Shown here: positions 52,691-60,917 of the stretch, piece by piece
How positions within the stretch are numbered: the first letter of the stretch is position 1
Layout: the number at the start of each line of letters is the position of its first letter
From: an uncultured Acidimicrobiales bacterium
Lineage (GTDB): Bacteria > Actinomycetota > Acidimicrobiia > Acidimicrobiales > CATQHL01
NCBI GenBank assembly: GCA_958295925.1
Contig: CATQHL010000001.1
Span: forward strand, 340,676 to 404,675
Reading direction: 5' to 3'
DNA length: 64,000 nt
Made by a program: the position numbers and the translations under genes
The notes under the pieces: generated by a model
What the model was told of the DNA's origin: nothing
The model's input: the letters and a program-made list of their open reading frames with translations, nothing else
Database searches by the model: none

Positions 52691-53362
52691 TCAGTCGATT
52701 ACGTGCTCGGGGTCGAGCTCCCAGATGAGCTCGGAGTAGCGGTCGCCCGCAGGCACCCAGCGCTTGCGTGAGTATCGGATACCGGGGTTGTAGGCATGGG
52801 CGATGAACTCGTCGAGGTCGCAGAAATTCGATGAGTACTCCACGTCGGGGGCGTTGTCGCGCAGGTAGTCCCCTATGGGGCAGTTGAGGCGCAGCACGTA
52901 CTTCACCATGTTCCCGTCCCTGTCGTAGTAGCGCTCGGTGTCCAGCTTCGGCGACCACTGAAAGTAGCCCCAGAACTCCTTGAAGAAGTTGTTGAGGTTC
53001 AGCTTTTCGCCCTTGGCCCTCGTCTTGGCGGCCATCGCCTCGCCCATCTGCTTGCCTTGCCTCTGGCGGGCGCGTGACACAGCCTCACGGCCGGCCTGCG
53101 TGCCAAGTTCCTCCTCGAGTGCGTCGGCGAGCACCGAGAATATCTTTGTCTTGGCGTGGAACTCGGGCTCGTTGGCGTCCCAGCCCTGCTGGATCGGGTC
53201 TGAAGCCGAAACTTCCCGGTAGAGCTCCATGTAGCGGTCCTGCCCTTCGAGATCGAGACCGACCTTCGTGCGCGCGTAACGGTCGCCCGGGCCGTCCTCT
53301 ATGGCGTCGGCCAGTTCCTTCAGCTCGGGGTGGGAGATATCCACCTTTTCGTATTCGCTCAT
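52691..53362 (-). CDS. L-2-amino-thiazoline-4-carboxylate hydrolase-like protein
   Basis: The 223-residue protein starts MSEYEKVDISHPELKELADA. Its second half resembles the L-2-amino-thiazoline-4-carboxylic acid hydrolase family, with a long helix (MGEAMAAKTRAKGEKLNLNN), VLRLNCPIGDYLRDNAPDVE and FCDLDEFIAHAYNPGIRYSR. ATG 53362 is chosen because GGAGGACGA precedes it; a longer frame lacks homology. Enzymes of this family open a sulfur/nitrogen ring, but members have varied roles. Family assignment is moderate. Confidence 0.6.
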   Translation of the reverse strand: MSEYEKVDISHPELKELADAIEDGPGDRYARTKVGLDLEGQDRYMELYREVSASDPIQQGWDANEPEFHAKTKIFSVLADALEEELGTQAGREAVSRARQRQGKQMGEAMAAKTRAKGEKLNLNNFFKEFWGYFQWSPKLDTERYYDRDGNMVKYVLRLNCPIGDYLRDNAPDVEYSSNFCDLDEFIAHAYNPGIRYSRKRWVPAGDRYSELIWELDPEHVID

Positions 53363-53501
53363 TCGTCCTCCACCTCCACGGTCCGCTTCCTCAACGGTGT
53401 GCGTCCGTTTCCGTTCGATGCCTTTGCTCAGTAGGCCGATTCCGGCTCGGCCGGGCCCGACCCGGCTTCCCGCTCTCCGAGAAGAGCCGGATGGTTCGAG
53501 G

Positions 53502-53999
53502 CTACTTCCAAGAATCCCCGACTTGGAACAACTCAAGCACCAGTCCACCCACCTCCCGGGTGTCGAAGTAGGCGAACTTACCCCCGTCGGAGAGTTCCGC
53601 GTAGGAAATCACCTCATAGCCGAGGGAGGTAAGCGCGTCGAGGTCGGCGTCGAGGTCGTCTGTGTAGGCGCATATGTGGACGATGCCCTCCCCATGCGTC
53701 TTGAGGAAGTCGCCCTGGACGGTCTTGCCGGCGACCGGCTGAAGCAGTTCAAACTCAATCGATCCCATCTGGGCGATGAGGCCTCTCAGGCGGGCGTCGG
53801 GGGCGTCCTTGCCGTATATGCGGCGCAGCGTCGTGTGAGCCGACGGCCCCTCTGTGAACGGGCCGATGCCGAGCCGCTCATAAAACTCCACGGCGCGCTC
53901 CATGTCTCTCACCACCACGCCCACCTGATAGGTGCGATCCCACAGGTCCGCTCGCAATCCGGGGCGCTTCGCCTCGTCTGCCTGTTCGGTCTCCGCCAT
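53502..53999 (-). CDS. VOC family protein (methylmalonyl-CoA-epimerase-like)
   Basis: The 165-residue protein has DRTYQVGVVVRDMERAVEFY, an internal GSIEFELLQPVAGKTVQGDF, GIVHICAYTDDLDADLDAL and GGLVLELFQVGD. The paired beta-alpha-beta halves and the Glu in the first half resemble glyoxalase/methylmalonyl-CoA epimerase. ATG 53999 with AAGGAGAGG upstream. First gene of the minus-strand operon with the hydrolase-like and alcohol dehydrogenase genes. Divergent from the NTF2-like gene. Confidence 0.83.
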   Translation of the reverse strand: MAETEQADEAKRPGLRADLWDRTYQVGVVVRDMERAVEFYERLGIGPFTEGPSAHTTLRRIYGKDAPDARLRGLIAQMGSIEFELLQPVAGKTVQGDFLKTHGEGIVHICAYTDDLDADLDALTSLGYEVISYAELSDGGKFAYFDTREVGGLVLELFQVGDSWK

Positions 54000-54211
54000 T
54001 TTCCTCTCCTTCTCGATTGTCGCAACTGCTTTGCGCACCTGCCGGGCGTTTCTTCCCCAGATAGCGGGGGTTCTAAAAGGCTAGAGCAAGGCGCACAGGA
54101 GAGGAATCGGCCGACACGGAACGAGTAATCCGTCGCCTATGGCACCCGACGTATCATTGAACCAGCCCTGGAAATCGCCAGAGAGTCCCGACGGCAACCT
54201 GAGGAGGCCCG

Positions 54212-54661
54212 ATGAGCAGAGAAGACGACAGAAGCGCCATAGCCGAGTTGCTCTACACCTACGCATGGCACTTCGACCGCAACGAACCGGATGCGGTGGC
54301 CGGCCTTTTTACCTCCGACGCCAGCATCAACTACGGGCCGGAGATGGACTCCATCAACGGAAGGGATGAAATCCTGCGCGTCATCAAACCCGGCCTTGAG
54401 AAACTCTTTGCTGCTACGTCGCACCACATAAGCAACGTGCGTGTGCGCTTCGCCGGAGACGGGCGCGCCGACTGCGACGCCTATGTCTACGCCTGGCACA
54501 AGTACCACTCCGGGGTGCCCGACGGCCACCTCTGGGGGCAGTACCACTGCACGTTTCGACTCGAGGACGGGCGTTGGCTGATTTCCAGTCTGAAGTTGTT
54601 GGTTGCTGGCCTCGAGGACTTCCACCGAGACGAGATGAACCCCATCGGGCGCAAGCCGTAG
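54212..54661 (+). CDS. SnoaL-like nuclear-transport-factor-2-fold protein
   Basis: The 149-residue protein has the NTF2-like pattern DDRSAIAELLYTYAWHFDRN, GLFTSDASINYGPEM, SHHISNVRVRFAGDGRADCD and YHCTFRLEDGRWLISSLKL. The Tyr-x-His-x3-Asp and His residues resemble the active sites of scytalone dehydratase/SnoaL-type enzymes. ATG has GAGGAGG upstream. Enzymatic dehydratase or isomerase activity is possible. It precedes the coupled lyase operon by about 110 bases. Confidence 0.82.
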   Translation: MSREDDRSAIAELLYTYAWHFDRNEPDAVAGLFTSDASINYGPEMDSINGRDEILRVIKPGLEKLFAATSHHISNVRVRFAGDGRADCDAYVYAWHKYHSGVPDGHLWGQYHCTFRLEDGRWLISSLKLLVAGLEDFHRDEMNPIGRKP

Positions 54662-54771
54662 CAATCCGCTGAGTCCTCCGTTGCGCGCCCCCAGTCCTCC
54701 GACATTCACGCAGTGACCGCCGCCATCCCCGCAATGGCGGAAGCTCGAATGCGTCTTCGCCAAAGCGTCGC

Positions 54772-55887
54772 GTGACAACCATCCTGCTCTCCGGCGTGGG
54801 TGAGCTGGGGGGCTGGGCTCTGGAGTTCCTGGCCCGCTCCCCCGAGGTTGGGCGCATCGTCACGCTAAAGCGCAGCCCCTGGGACGGCCCGTCGCGCACC
54901 ACCCTGGCAATGCTCTCCTCTGCGTTTGCAGGCCACGTTAAGCAATTCGAGCACCACCAGGCCGACCTCGCCGACACCGACTCCATCGCCCGGCTGCTCG
55001 TCGAGGTGCGTCCGGACGTCATCATCCACTCTGCCACCGTTCAGTCCCCCCGACTGTTCATGCAGGCGAACATCAGCGCTTCTCTGCGAGCGAGGATACG
55101 GGCTGCCACCTTCGGCCTCTGGCTGCCCTGGCACATGCTTCCCGCAGCCTGGCTGACGCGGGCGATCGAGCGCGCAGAGGTTGACACGAAGGTGGTGAAC
55201 GCGGCATTCCCAGACGTGGTCAACCCCGCGCTCTGGAAGCACTTCGGCAGGGGGCCTGCGGCAGGGGCGGGCAACGTTGAGGTATGCGCCGTCCGCGTCC
55301 TGCGCCATGCAATGGCAATAACAGGTCGTACGGCTGGTGATGTTCACGTGCAGCTGGTCGGCTCCCACGCCCTGATGGCCTACGGGCCGCGGCGCGTGCC
55401 GCATTGCTTCCGGCTTCATGTAGGGGGGGAGGACTTCACAGACGCCTACGACCTCCACGACGCCCTGATGTCGTGGCCGGAGCCGATCAACTGGGGACAG
55501 GCCGACATCTTCTCGCTCTTTGCCGCCTCCGCCACCAAGAACGCCCTGACCCTGCTGAGCCATTCGCCGATCTCCACCCACATGACCGCCCCCGAAGGTC
55601 TGCCCGGCGGTTTCCCGGTCAACGCAAGCGCAGAGGGGGTTTCTTTCGACTTGCCGGACGGCCTTACCGTGACCGAAGCTGCTGCGGTCAACGATGCGGC
55701 TGCCCGCTTCGACGGAGTCGAGCGCATTGCCGACGACGGCACCGTCGTCTACACCAACGACGCCCGGGCGGCCATGGAGGACTTGGGATACCATTGCGAG
55801 GCCGTGTTATTCGAGGATCTGCCTGGTCGCTGCAGGGAACTGAAGAGCCTGTTCAAGCGCCTTGTCGCCGAGGAAGGCGATGCCTGA
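54772..55887 (+). CDS. NAD(P)-binding protein of unknown substrate
   Basis: The 371-residue protein begins VTTILLSGVGELGGWALEFL, a Rossmann nucleotide loop (GxGxxG), followed by DVIIHSATVQSPRLF. The rest has no clear SDR catalytic Tyr-Lys pair, so it may belong to a saccharopine-dehydrogenase-like or epimerase-like group. GTG 54772 is the start. It overlaps the DHDPS-like gene by eight bases. Inference: it works with the next two enzymes on a carbonyl or amino acid intermediate. Confidence 0.65.
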   Translation: MTTILLSGVGELGGWALEFLARSPEVGRIVTLKRSPWDGPSRTTLAMLSSAFAGHVKQFEHHQADLADTDSIARLLVEVRPDVIIHSATVQSPRLFMQANISASLRARIRAATFGLWLPWHMLPAAWLTRAIERAEVDTKVVNAAFPDVVNPALWKHFGRGPAAGAGNVEVCAVRVLRHAMAITGRTAGDVHVQLVGSHALMAYGPRRVPHCFRLHVGGEDFTDAYDLHDALMSWPEPINWGQADIFSLFAASATKNALTLLSHSPISTHMTAPEGLPGGFPVNASAEGVSFDLPDGLTVTEAAAVNDAAARFDGVERIADDGTVVYTNDARAAMEDLGYHCEAVLFEDLPGRCRELKSLFKRLVAEEGDA

Positions 55888-56824
55888 ATTCACACGCAAG
55901 CCGCTGGAGGGGCATTTCGTCCTCATCCCCCTGAGCCTTGACGACGACGAGGAGATCGACTTCGACTCCATCGGCCTCAGCATCGCCCTGGTAGGGGCGT
56001 CGGGGGCGTCGGGCTGCATCGTGTTCGGCTCGATGGGGCAGATGACGAACGTCTCCGAGCGGGAATTCGACGCAGTGTGCTCAAAGGCTGTTGAGGCCGG
56101 CCACGACGCGGGGATAGCCGTGGTTGTCGGCAGCACCGCCGCCTACCAGCGTGAAGCGGTGCGGAGGGCGTGCTACGCAGAGTCAGCCGGAGCCGACGGG
56201 TCGATGCTGGCGGCGCCGTTCGCCCTGCCGGTCACACCCGAGTGGGCGATCTCCTTCTTCGCTGAGGTGGCGGAGTCGCTGGAGGGGGACATGGCGCTGA
56301 TGGTGTACAACTACTCCCCTCTCAACGGAGTGAACCTCACCGCAAGAATGTGGGAGCGCCTGCTGGATGTGGAAAACATCAAGGCAATCAAGGAGTCCAA
56401 CACGTTCCTGCCGCACTTCGACCAGGTTCTGCTCTCCATCAGCGACCGGGTGAACGTATTCAGCGGAAACGACCCCTCCTTCTTTCACGCCTCTCAGCTG
56501 GGCGCCGTGGGCGCCACAGGGTTCTTCGCCTGGCCCGCCTTGCGCACCGGCAACCGCTACATCGCCGAGTGCCTGGCCGGCAACCACGACGACGAATGGG
56601 TTCGCAGGGCGTTCGCGGCCTTGCAGAACCTCTCCTCCGCCATCCGCCAGCCCGACATGCCGCTCATGCTCAGCCACGAGCACGGCTACCTGAACGCACT
56701 TGCGGAGATGGGCGGCGCCAGGGCAGGCGCCCCCCGCAAGCCGTACCGGCCGCTGCCCCCCGAGGCGCTGAAGAAACTGCGGACGGCTGCGAAGCCCCTT
56801 CTGGCGCTGGAGGCCGAGCTTTGA
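55880..56824 (+). CDS. Dihydrodipicolinate synthase family lyase
   Basis: The 314-residue TIM-barrel protein has the family substrate loop (VFGSMGQMTNVSEREFDAV), the catalytic Tyr in MALMVYNYSPLNGVNL and the Schiff-base Lys in VENIKAIKESNTF. Members cleave or condense pyruvate with aldehydes. ATG 55880 is preferred because GAGGAAGG precedes it and it overlaps the upstream stop by eight bases. Its own stop overlaps the next start as TTGA. It is not the lysine-pathway DapA by context. Confidence 0.85.
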   Translation: MPEFTRKPLEGHFVLIPLSLDDDEEIDFDSIGLSIALVGASGASGCIVFGSMGQMTNVSEREFDAVCSKAVEAGHDAGIAVVVGSTAAYQREAVRRACYAESAGADGSMLAAPFALPVTPEWAISFFAEVAESLEGDMALMVYNYSPLNGVNLTARMWERLLDVENIKAIKESNTFLPHFDQVLLSISDRVNVFSGNDPSFFHASQLGAVGATGFFAWPALRTGNRYIAECLAGNHDDEWVRRAFAALQNLSSAIRQPDMPLMLSHEHGYLNALAEMGGARAGAPRKPYRPLPPEALKKLRTAAKPLLALEAEL

Positions 56825-57879
56825 GCCTCGCCGCCACCGGGACGGCGGTGGGCGCAGAAGCGGGGGATCTGCTGGTGATCTCCCGCTCAGAGGTGGAGGA
56901 GATGCTCACACCGGCGAAGGTGATAAAACGCTGCGAGGAGGTCTTCGCCTGGGTGGGGGCGGGCGAGGTGGAACAGGTCAACCCCGTGAATCTGTACGTA
57001 CACGATCGGCTGGGGCCGGAGCCTCCGTACGGACACGGGGCGATCCAGGCGTTTCCGGCCATGATCCGCCCTCTAGAGAGGGCTGCGGTGAAGTGGCTGT
57101 CGAGCTTCCGTAAGAACCCCCTACGTGGACTGCCCGCCATCTCGGCGCTCGACCTGCTGACCGACACGGCCACGGGGATGCCGCTGGCGCTCCTCGACGG
57201 CACATCGGTGACCAACATGCGCACTGGCGGGCACGCAGCGGTGGGCGCTAAGTTCCTGGCGCGCCCCGACTCGGCGACGTTGGCGATAATCGGCTGCGGC
57301 AACGAGGGGCGAACCCACTTGGCATGCCTGGCCGATTTGTTCGACCTGCGGGAGGTGCTGGCATTCGACGTTCAAGCCGAGGCCCTCCGTCGTTTCCTCG
57401 ACTACTCCACGGAGGTCGTGGGGGTGGACGCCACAGCCGTCAGGAGCGTGGAGGAGGCTGCGGCCCGTGCTGACATCATCTGCGTGGTCACCACCTCCCC
57501 GGCGCCGGTGCTATTTGAGAGGTGGGTACCTGAGGGCGCCCACGTCTGCGCCGCCACGGGCTTCAGGGACGTTGAATTCGTCTGCGCCACGTCCTTCGAA
57601 AAGTGGGTGGTGGGATATTACGGGCGCGACCTGGCCTGGATCGAAGGGGAGGAGGTCGGGCGGATTGGCGGGGTGCTTCCTGAACAGCTTTCGAGGGGGG
57701 ACATCCACGCCGACATCGCCGGAGAGATCCTGCCTGGGCTCAAACCCGGTCGGGAGAACGAGGTTGAGCGCACCATCATGACCCACATGGGCATGGCGTC
57801 GCTCGACGCTGGCGTGGCTTCGCTGGCTTACGACCTGGCCGTGGAGGCGGGGGCCGGTCAGCGGGTAAGGGTTTTCTGA
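56821..57879 (+). CDS. Ornithine cyclodeaminase/mu-crystallin family protein
   Basis: The 352-residue protein has LDGTSVTNMRTGGHAAVGAK, the Rossmann LAIIGCGNEGRTHLACLADL, VTTSPAPVLF and RDLAWIEGEEVGR. Members are imine reductases, cyclodeaminases or amino acid dehydrogenases. TTG 56821 is chosen because GGAGG lies seven bases before it and it overlaps the DHDPS-like stop (TTGA); GTG 56848 would remove nine residues. Its stop overlaps the NifU-like ATG by one base. Together with the lyase it could handle a cyclic imine amino acid. Confidence 0.84.
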   Translation: MSLAATGTAVGAEAGDLLVISRSEVEEMLTPAKVIKRCEEVFAWVGAGEVEQVNPVNLYVHDRLGPEPPYGHGAIQAFPAMIRPLERAAVKWLSSFRKNPLRGLPAISALDLLTDTATGMPLALLDGTSVTNMRTGGHAAVGAKFLARPDSATLAIIGCGNEGRTHLACLADLFDLREVLAFDVQAEALRRFLDYSTEVVGVDATAVRSVEEAAARADIICVVTTSPAPVLFERWVPEGAHVCAATGFRDVEFVCATSFEKWVVGYYGRDLAWIEGEEVGRIGGVLPEQLSRGDIHADIAGEILPGLKPGRENEVERTIMTHMGMASLDAGVASLAYDLAVEAGAGQRVRVF

Positions 57880-58154
57880 TGAGCGCCGTCGTGGACATGG
57901 AGGCGCTCCGGGAGGCACTGGAATTGATCCGCCCGGCGATCGTGGCTGACGGCGGAGACCTGGAGTACCTGGGAATCAGCCCTGAGGGCGTCGTGACGGT
58001 TCGACTCACCGGGGCGTGCGAGACCTGCCCGCTATCCGTGGTGACTCTCACCGCCGGAATTGAGGCGCTGCTGCTGAAGCGTGTGCCCGGCGTGACCGGG
58101 GTGGTCACCCCACCGCCAGAGGCGTCAGTCGAACGGCCAGTGCCCGACCTCTAG
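57879..58154 (+). CDS. NifU-like C-terminal domain protein
   Basis: The 91-residue protein is a stand-alone NifU domain: LELIRPAIVADGGDLEYLGI, VTVRLTGACETCPLSVVTLT with a Cys-x2-Cys site, and IEALLLKRVPGVTGVVTPPP. Such proteins carry and deliver iron-sulfur clusters. ATG overlaps the cyclodeaminase-like stop by one base. Finding it in a catabolic operon rather than with suf/isc genes is unusual and suggests that a partner enzyme needs cluster supply. Confidence 0.87.
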   Translation: MSAVVDMEALREALELIRPAIVADGGDLEYLGISPEGVVTVRLTGACETCPLSVVTLTAGIEALLLKRVPGVTGVVTPPPEASVERPVPDL

Positions 58155-58178
58155 ACGCTCGTCCCCCAACGGGCGGTG

Positions 58179-58568
58179 TCAGGGAATGCGTGCGTAGGCG
58201 TCGATCTGCACCTTGGCGCCCTTCCACAGGAACGCCACCCCGAAACTGGTGCGAGCCGGAAACGGCTGGGGGAACCGCTCTCCGTAGATGCGGTTCATGG
58301 CGTCGAGGTCGCCCTCGTCCACGAACTGCAAGCAGGTACGGATGACGTTTGAAAGCGACGACCCCACCTCAGCGAGGATGCTCTCCAAGTTGGTGATGGC
58401 CTGATGGAGTTCGGGCTCGAACCCGCCTGCTACGAATTCCCCACTAGCGGGATCGCGCCCAATCTGTCCGGTGACCCACACGTGGTCACCGTCGATGCGG
58501 ACATGCGGATACGGACCGCGCGGCTCCGGGGCCTCGTTGGTGGTGATAGCGGCAGGGTTCTTTGTCAT
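58179..58568 (-). CDS. RidA family protein (second copy)
   Basis: The 129-residue protein has VRIDGDHVWVTGQIGRDPA, IRTCLQFVDEGDLDAMNRIY and QPFPARTSFGVAFLWKGAKV, with the conserved catalytic Arg (PAR). The usual C-terminal Glu motif is QIDAYA here. It may quench imines released by the ornithine-cyclodeaminase-like enzyme encoded convergently 25 bases away. ATG at 58568. Confidence 0.85.
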   Translation of the reverse strand: MTKNPAAITTNEAPEPRGPYPHVRIDGDHVWVTGQIGRDPASGEFVAGGFEPELHQAITNLESILAEVGSSLSNVIRTCLQFVDEGDLDAMNRIYGERFPQPFPARTSFGVAFLWKGAKVQIDAYARIP

Positions 58569-58663
58569 AAGGCAGTTGTCCTTCCTTTCTTACATCATGT
58601 GTTTGGAGTGCCCGCTAGCGACCACCGCAAGAACTAGAATCAAGCAGTCCTTTTTTATCAGAA

Positions 58664-59760
58664 TCATATGTATTGCTTTTCATAGCCGACATCAATCAAG
58701 TTATGCTCACCTAGATTATTTTCTTCAGGGATCTCTCCTTCCTTACCAATTTGGATTTGGAATGGCCCACTTGCGCTGTTGGTTAGGGAATCTACCGATA
58801 TTGCATCAAACAGGCCAGATGCTTTTCCAAACTTTTCTAGGGCACATTTTAGTCTTTTCCACCTTTCCAAATCACTATACTGTATGTATTGAATAATACA
58901 TTGGAACGTATTCCCCCTCAGGATCTCGAGCAGGGCGAGTAGAGTCATATGTTAGCCTTGGCTTCGATCTAACCGGTGCACTAGCAAATAATTTCTTTTT
59001 ATCCTGCAGATTTGCTCTATGTCTTATTCTATATGGATATTTGGACAAATTACTCAATACCCTCAAATCCTCCTCTAAAGGCTGTAAACTGCTATCAACT
59101 GCTTTAGTCTCCTGCTCACCATATTCTTCCAAATATTTTTCACCATATTTTTTCAAACGTCTTTGAGCAAATTCAAATTCTCGAAAGTAGAAATGCAGAG
59201 GAATTAAAAAGTAGAAATGCAGAGGAATTAAATTGTAATTGTCAAAATCAAATGGAAAACTGCTTTCTCGAGGGGTGCTTTCCAAGAGCCATTTGATGTG
59301 CTGAATGTAATATGCGGGACATTGTCTTCGTCGATCACTTCCCTTATCCTATTATCACCACTCTTTAACGATCGTACCATTGGAAATGGGGCCGGACCTA
59401 AGCGTTTGAATACAAAGTCGAAATTTATATGTTGTTCCGTGTGGCCTTCTGAACTTGCTCTCGCACGACGTTGCGTTTGTTCGCTAGGGCTGTAATTCGA
59501 AAACCCGCCTTAAACTCGTTGACGCTCTCACTCCTTCCATCACCTTTATGGACAATTTCGTCAAAGCTTCCCAAGTCATAGGGTTCTTCCTTGAAATCCG
59601 GCACAACTTGCTCGTATGCAACATCCCGCAGGGCTCTGATTAGGGCAAGAAAGGATGTCTTTCCCGTACTATTTTCGCCTACGAGAAATGTAAGAGGGGC
59701 TAGGCGAATCGGACCCGCCTCCTTGAAGCAGCGGAAGTTTTTTACTGTGATGCTGTCCAT
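58664..59760 (-). pseudogene. Frameshifted, truncated AAA-family ATPase in an AT-rich island
   Basis: Pieces of one protein lie in order in changing frames. The N-terminus (59425-59760) starts MDSITVKNFRCFKEAGPIRL and has Walker A GENSTGKTSF. A middle part near 59260-59440 reads QHINFDFVFKRLGPAPFPMV in another frame. A third frame (58875-59285) carries EFAQRRLKKYGEKYL and TYDSTRPARDPEGEYVPMYY. A fourth stretch, back in the second frame, carries WKRLKCALEKFGKASGLFDA and ends at NLIDVGYEKQY, where the conserved GVSQ and Walker B region should follow. These match DUF3696/OLD-like AAA ATPases. At least three frameshifts and a lost C-terminus make it non-functional. Base composition is far more AT-rich than its surroundings. 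Confidence 0.8.
59184..59231. repeat. 24-base tandem duplication inside the AAA ATPase pseudogene
   Basis: A 24-base unit beginning AAAGTAGAAATGCAGAGGAA occurs exactly at 59184-59207 and 59208-59231, giving the peptide LIPLHFYF twice. Together with the frameshifts it marks decay of the gene. Confidence 0.92.
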
Positions 59761-59829
59761 GTCTGCTTCTTTCGGTTTACTGCATTCAACGGTGACTCTA
59801 ATTCCCATAAAGCAACCCGACGCCGCTTG

Positions 59830-60579
59830 TCAGGTCAACCAGCCGCCATCTACCACCAGCACGTGGCCGGTCACATACGAGGCCGCGTCGGAAGAGAGGA
59901 AGGCGACAGCCTCCGCCACGTCCTCCGGTGAGCCCAGGCGGCCCAGGGGGATCAGCCCGGCGGCCTGCCCCTCAAGTTCGCCAGGCTCGCTCAGCAGCGA
60001 ACGTGTGAGGTCGGTGTCGACGGTGCCCGGGGCGACGGCGTTCACCCTCACCCCTGCGGGCGCCAGCTCGCGTGCGGCCGCGACCGTCAGCATCCGCACC
60101 GCCCCCTTGGAGGTGTCGTAGGCGACCATCGGCGAGGTTGAGGCCGTGAACGCCGACGTGGAAGCCAGGTTGACGATGCTCCCCCGCCGGCGCGGGCACA
60201 TCACACGGGCAGCCGCCTGCACCCCGAAGAACACCCCCCGCAGATTGACCGCCATCAACGCATCGAACCGCTCAGGCGAGACCTCCAGCAGCGGCTCTGA
60301 AAACGCCCACCCGGCGTTGTTGACCATTACCCCCAGAGGAGCCACCTGCTCCACAGCGGCCACCGCCGCGCCCAGAGCCTCCACGGAACGGACATCCAGC
60401 GACAGGGCGTGCGCCTCCCCCCCGGCGGAGCGAATACCCGCGGCCGCCCGCTCGGCGGACGCAAAATCCACATCCCCAACAAACACCACGTCGCCGCGAG
60501 CGGCTAAACGAGAGGCGACGGCGCGCCCTATCCCCCGCCCTCCGCCGGTGACCAGCGCCCCCAAAGGCTCACGACTCAC
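59830..60579 (-). CDS. SDR family oxidoreductase
   Basis: The protein of about 249 residues has LVTGGGRGIGRAVASRL, GDVDFASAERA (NAD preference), NNAGWAFSEP, SIVNLASTSA, YDTSKGA and YVTGHVLVVDGGWLT. GTG 60579 (VSREPLGAL) is the likelier start; GTG 60588 would add three residues. It lies beside the AT-rich island and behind a direct-repeat region. Substrate unknown. Confidence 0.82.
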   Translation of the reverse strand: MSREPLGALVTGGGRGIGRAVASRLAARGDVVFVGDVDFASAERAAAGIRSAGGEAHALSLDVRSVEALGAAVAAVEQVAPLGVMVNNAGWAFSEPLLEVSPERFDALMAVNLRGVFFGVQAAARVMCPRRRGSIVNLASTSAFTASTSPMVAYDTSKGAVRMLTVAAARELAPAGVRVNAVAPGTVDTDLTRSLLSEPGELEGQAAGLIPLGRLGSPEDVAEAVAFLSSDAASYVTGHVLVVDGGWLT

Positions 60580-60917
60580 GCAAAACACCCCAGTCGCCGC
60601 GGGGCACCCCTTCTACGGCAAGACTCCACCCGGAAGCTCCCGGACTCAGCGACGAGACGCAGCCACGTCGCCGCGGGGTATCCCTTCTGCGGCAAGACTC
60701 CACTCCATCAACGGAAAGCGTAACAATCCGACAAACAAGGCCTGTAAACATTCGCAGCCGTCTACGCCCTTCCCTGCCGGACACCTCAGCGCAGACAGAG
60801 CCTGGCGACGTGCCGGCAGTCTGCTGCCTGCCGCCTCTCGTGTCACTCATCTTGACTATGTTCTGAAGGAACGGCGATTCGCAAACTAACCTCAGCACGG
60901 AGCTACCCACCTCAAAG
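60580..60917. other. Non-coding gap with a 37-base direct repeat
   Basis: No gene is supported in this roughly 338-base divergent gap. It holds two copies of a 37-base sequence beginning GTCGCCGCGGGG (60593-60629 and 60667-60703, three mismatches). Read on the minus strand, both copies would give a peptide of the form WSLA-x-EG-x-PRGD. The gap must also contain the promoters of the SDR and CitE-like genes; none stands out. Confidence 0.6.
60593..60703. repeat. Pair of 37-base imperfect direct repeats
   Basis: Copy one is at 60593-60629 and copy two at 60667-60703; they differ at three positions and are 74 bases apart start to start. There is no further copy in this gap, so it is not a CRISPR array. 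It may be an operator pair or a small interspersed element. Confidence 0.8.

Noticed and set aside
54865-55794. 309-codon minus-strand frame opposite the NAD-binding gene
   Set aside because: The plus strand has the Rossmann loop and operon coupling; the minus frame shows no family pattern.
58569-59829. Mobile element ends or attachment sites flanking the AT-rich island
   Set aside because: No matching direct or inverted repeats were found at the borders, and no integrase or transposase is present.
60593-60703. CRISPR array
   Set aside because: Only two repeats with mismatches, no regular spacers and no cas genes.
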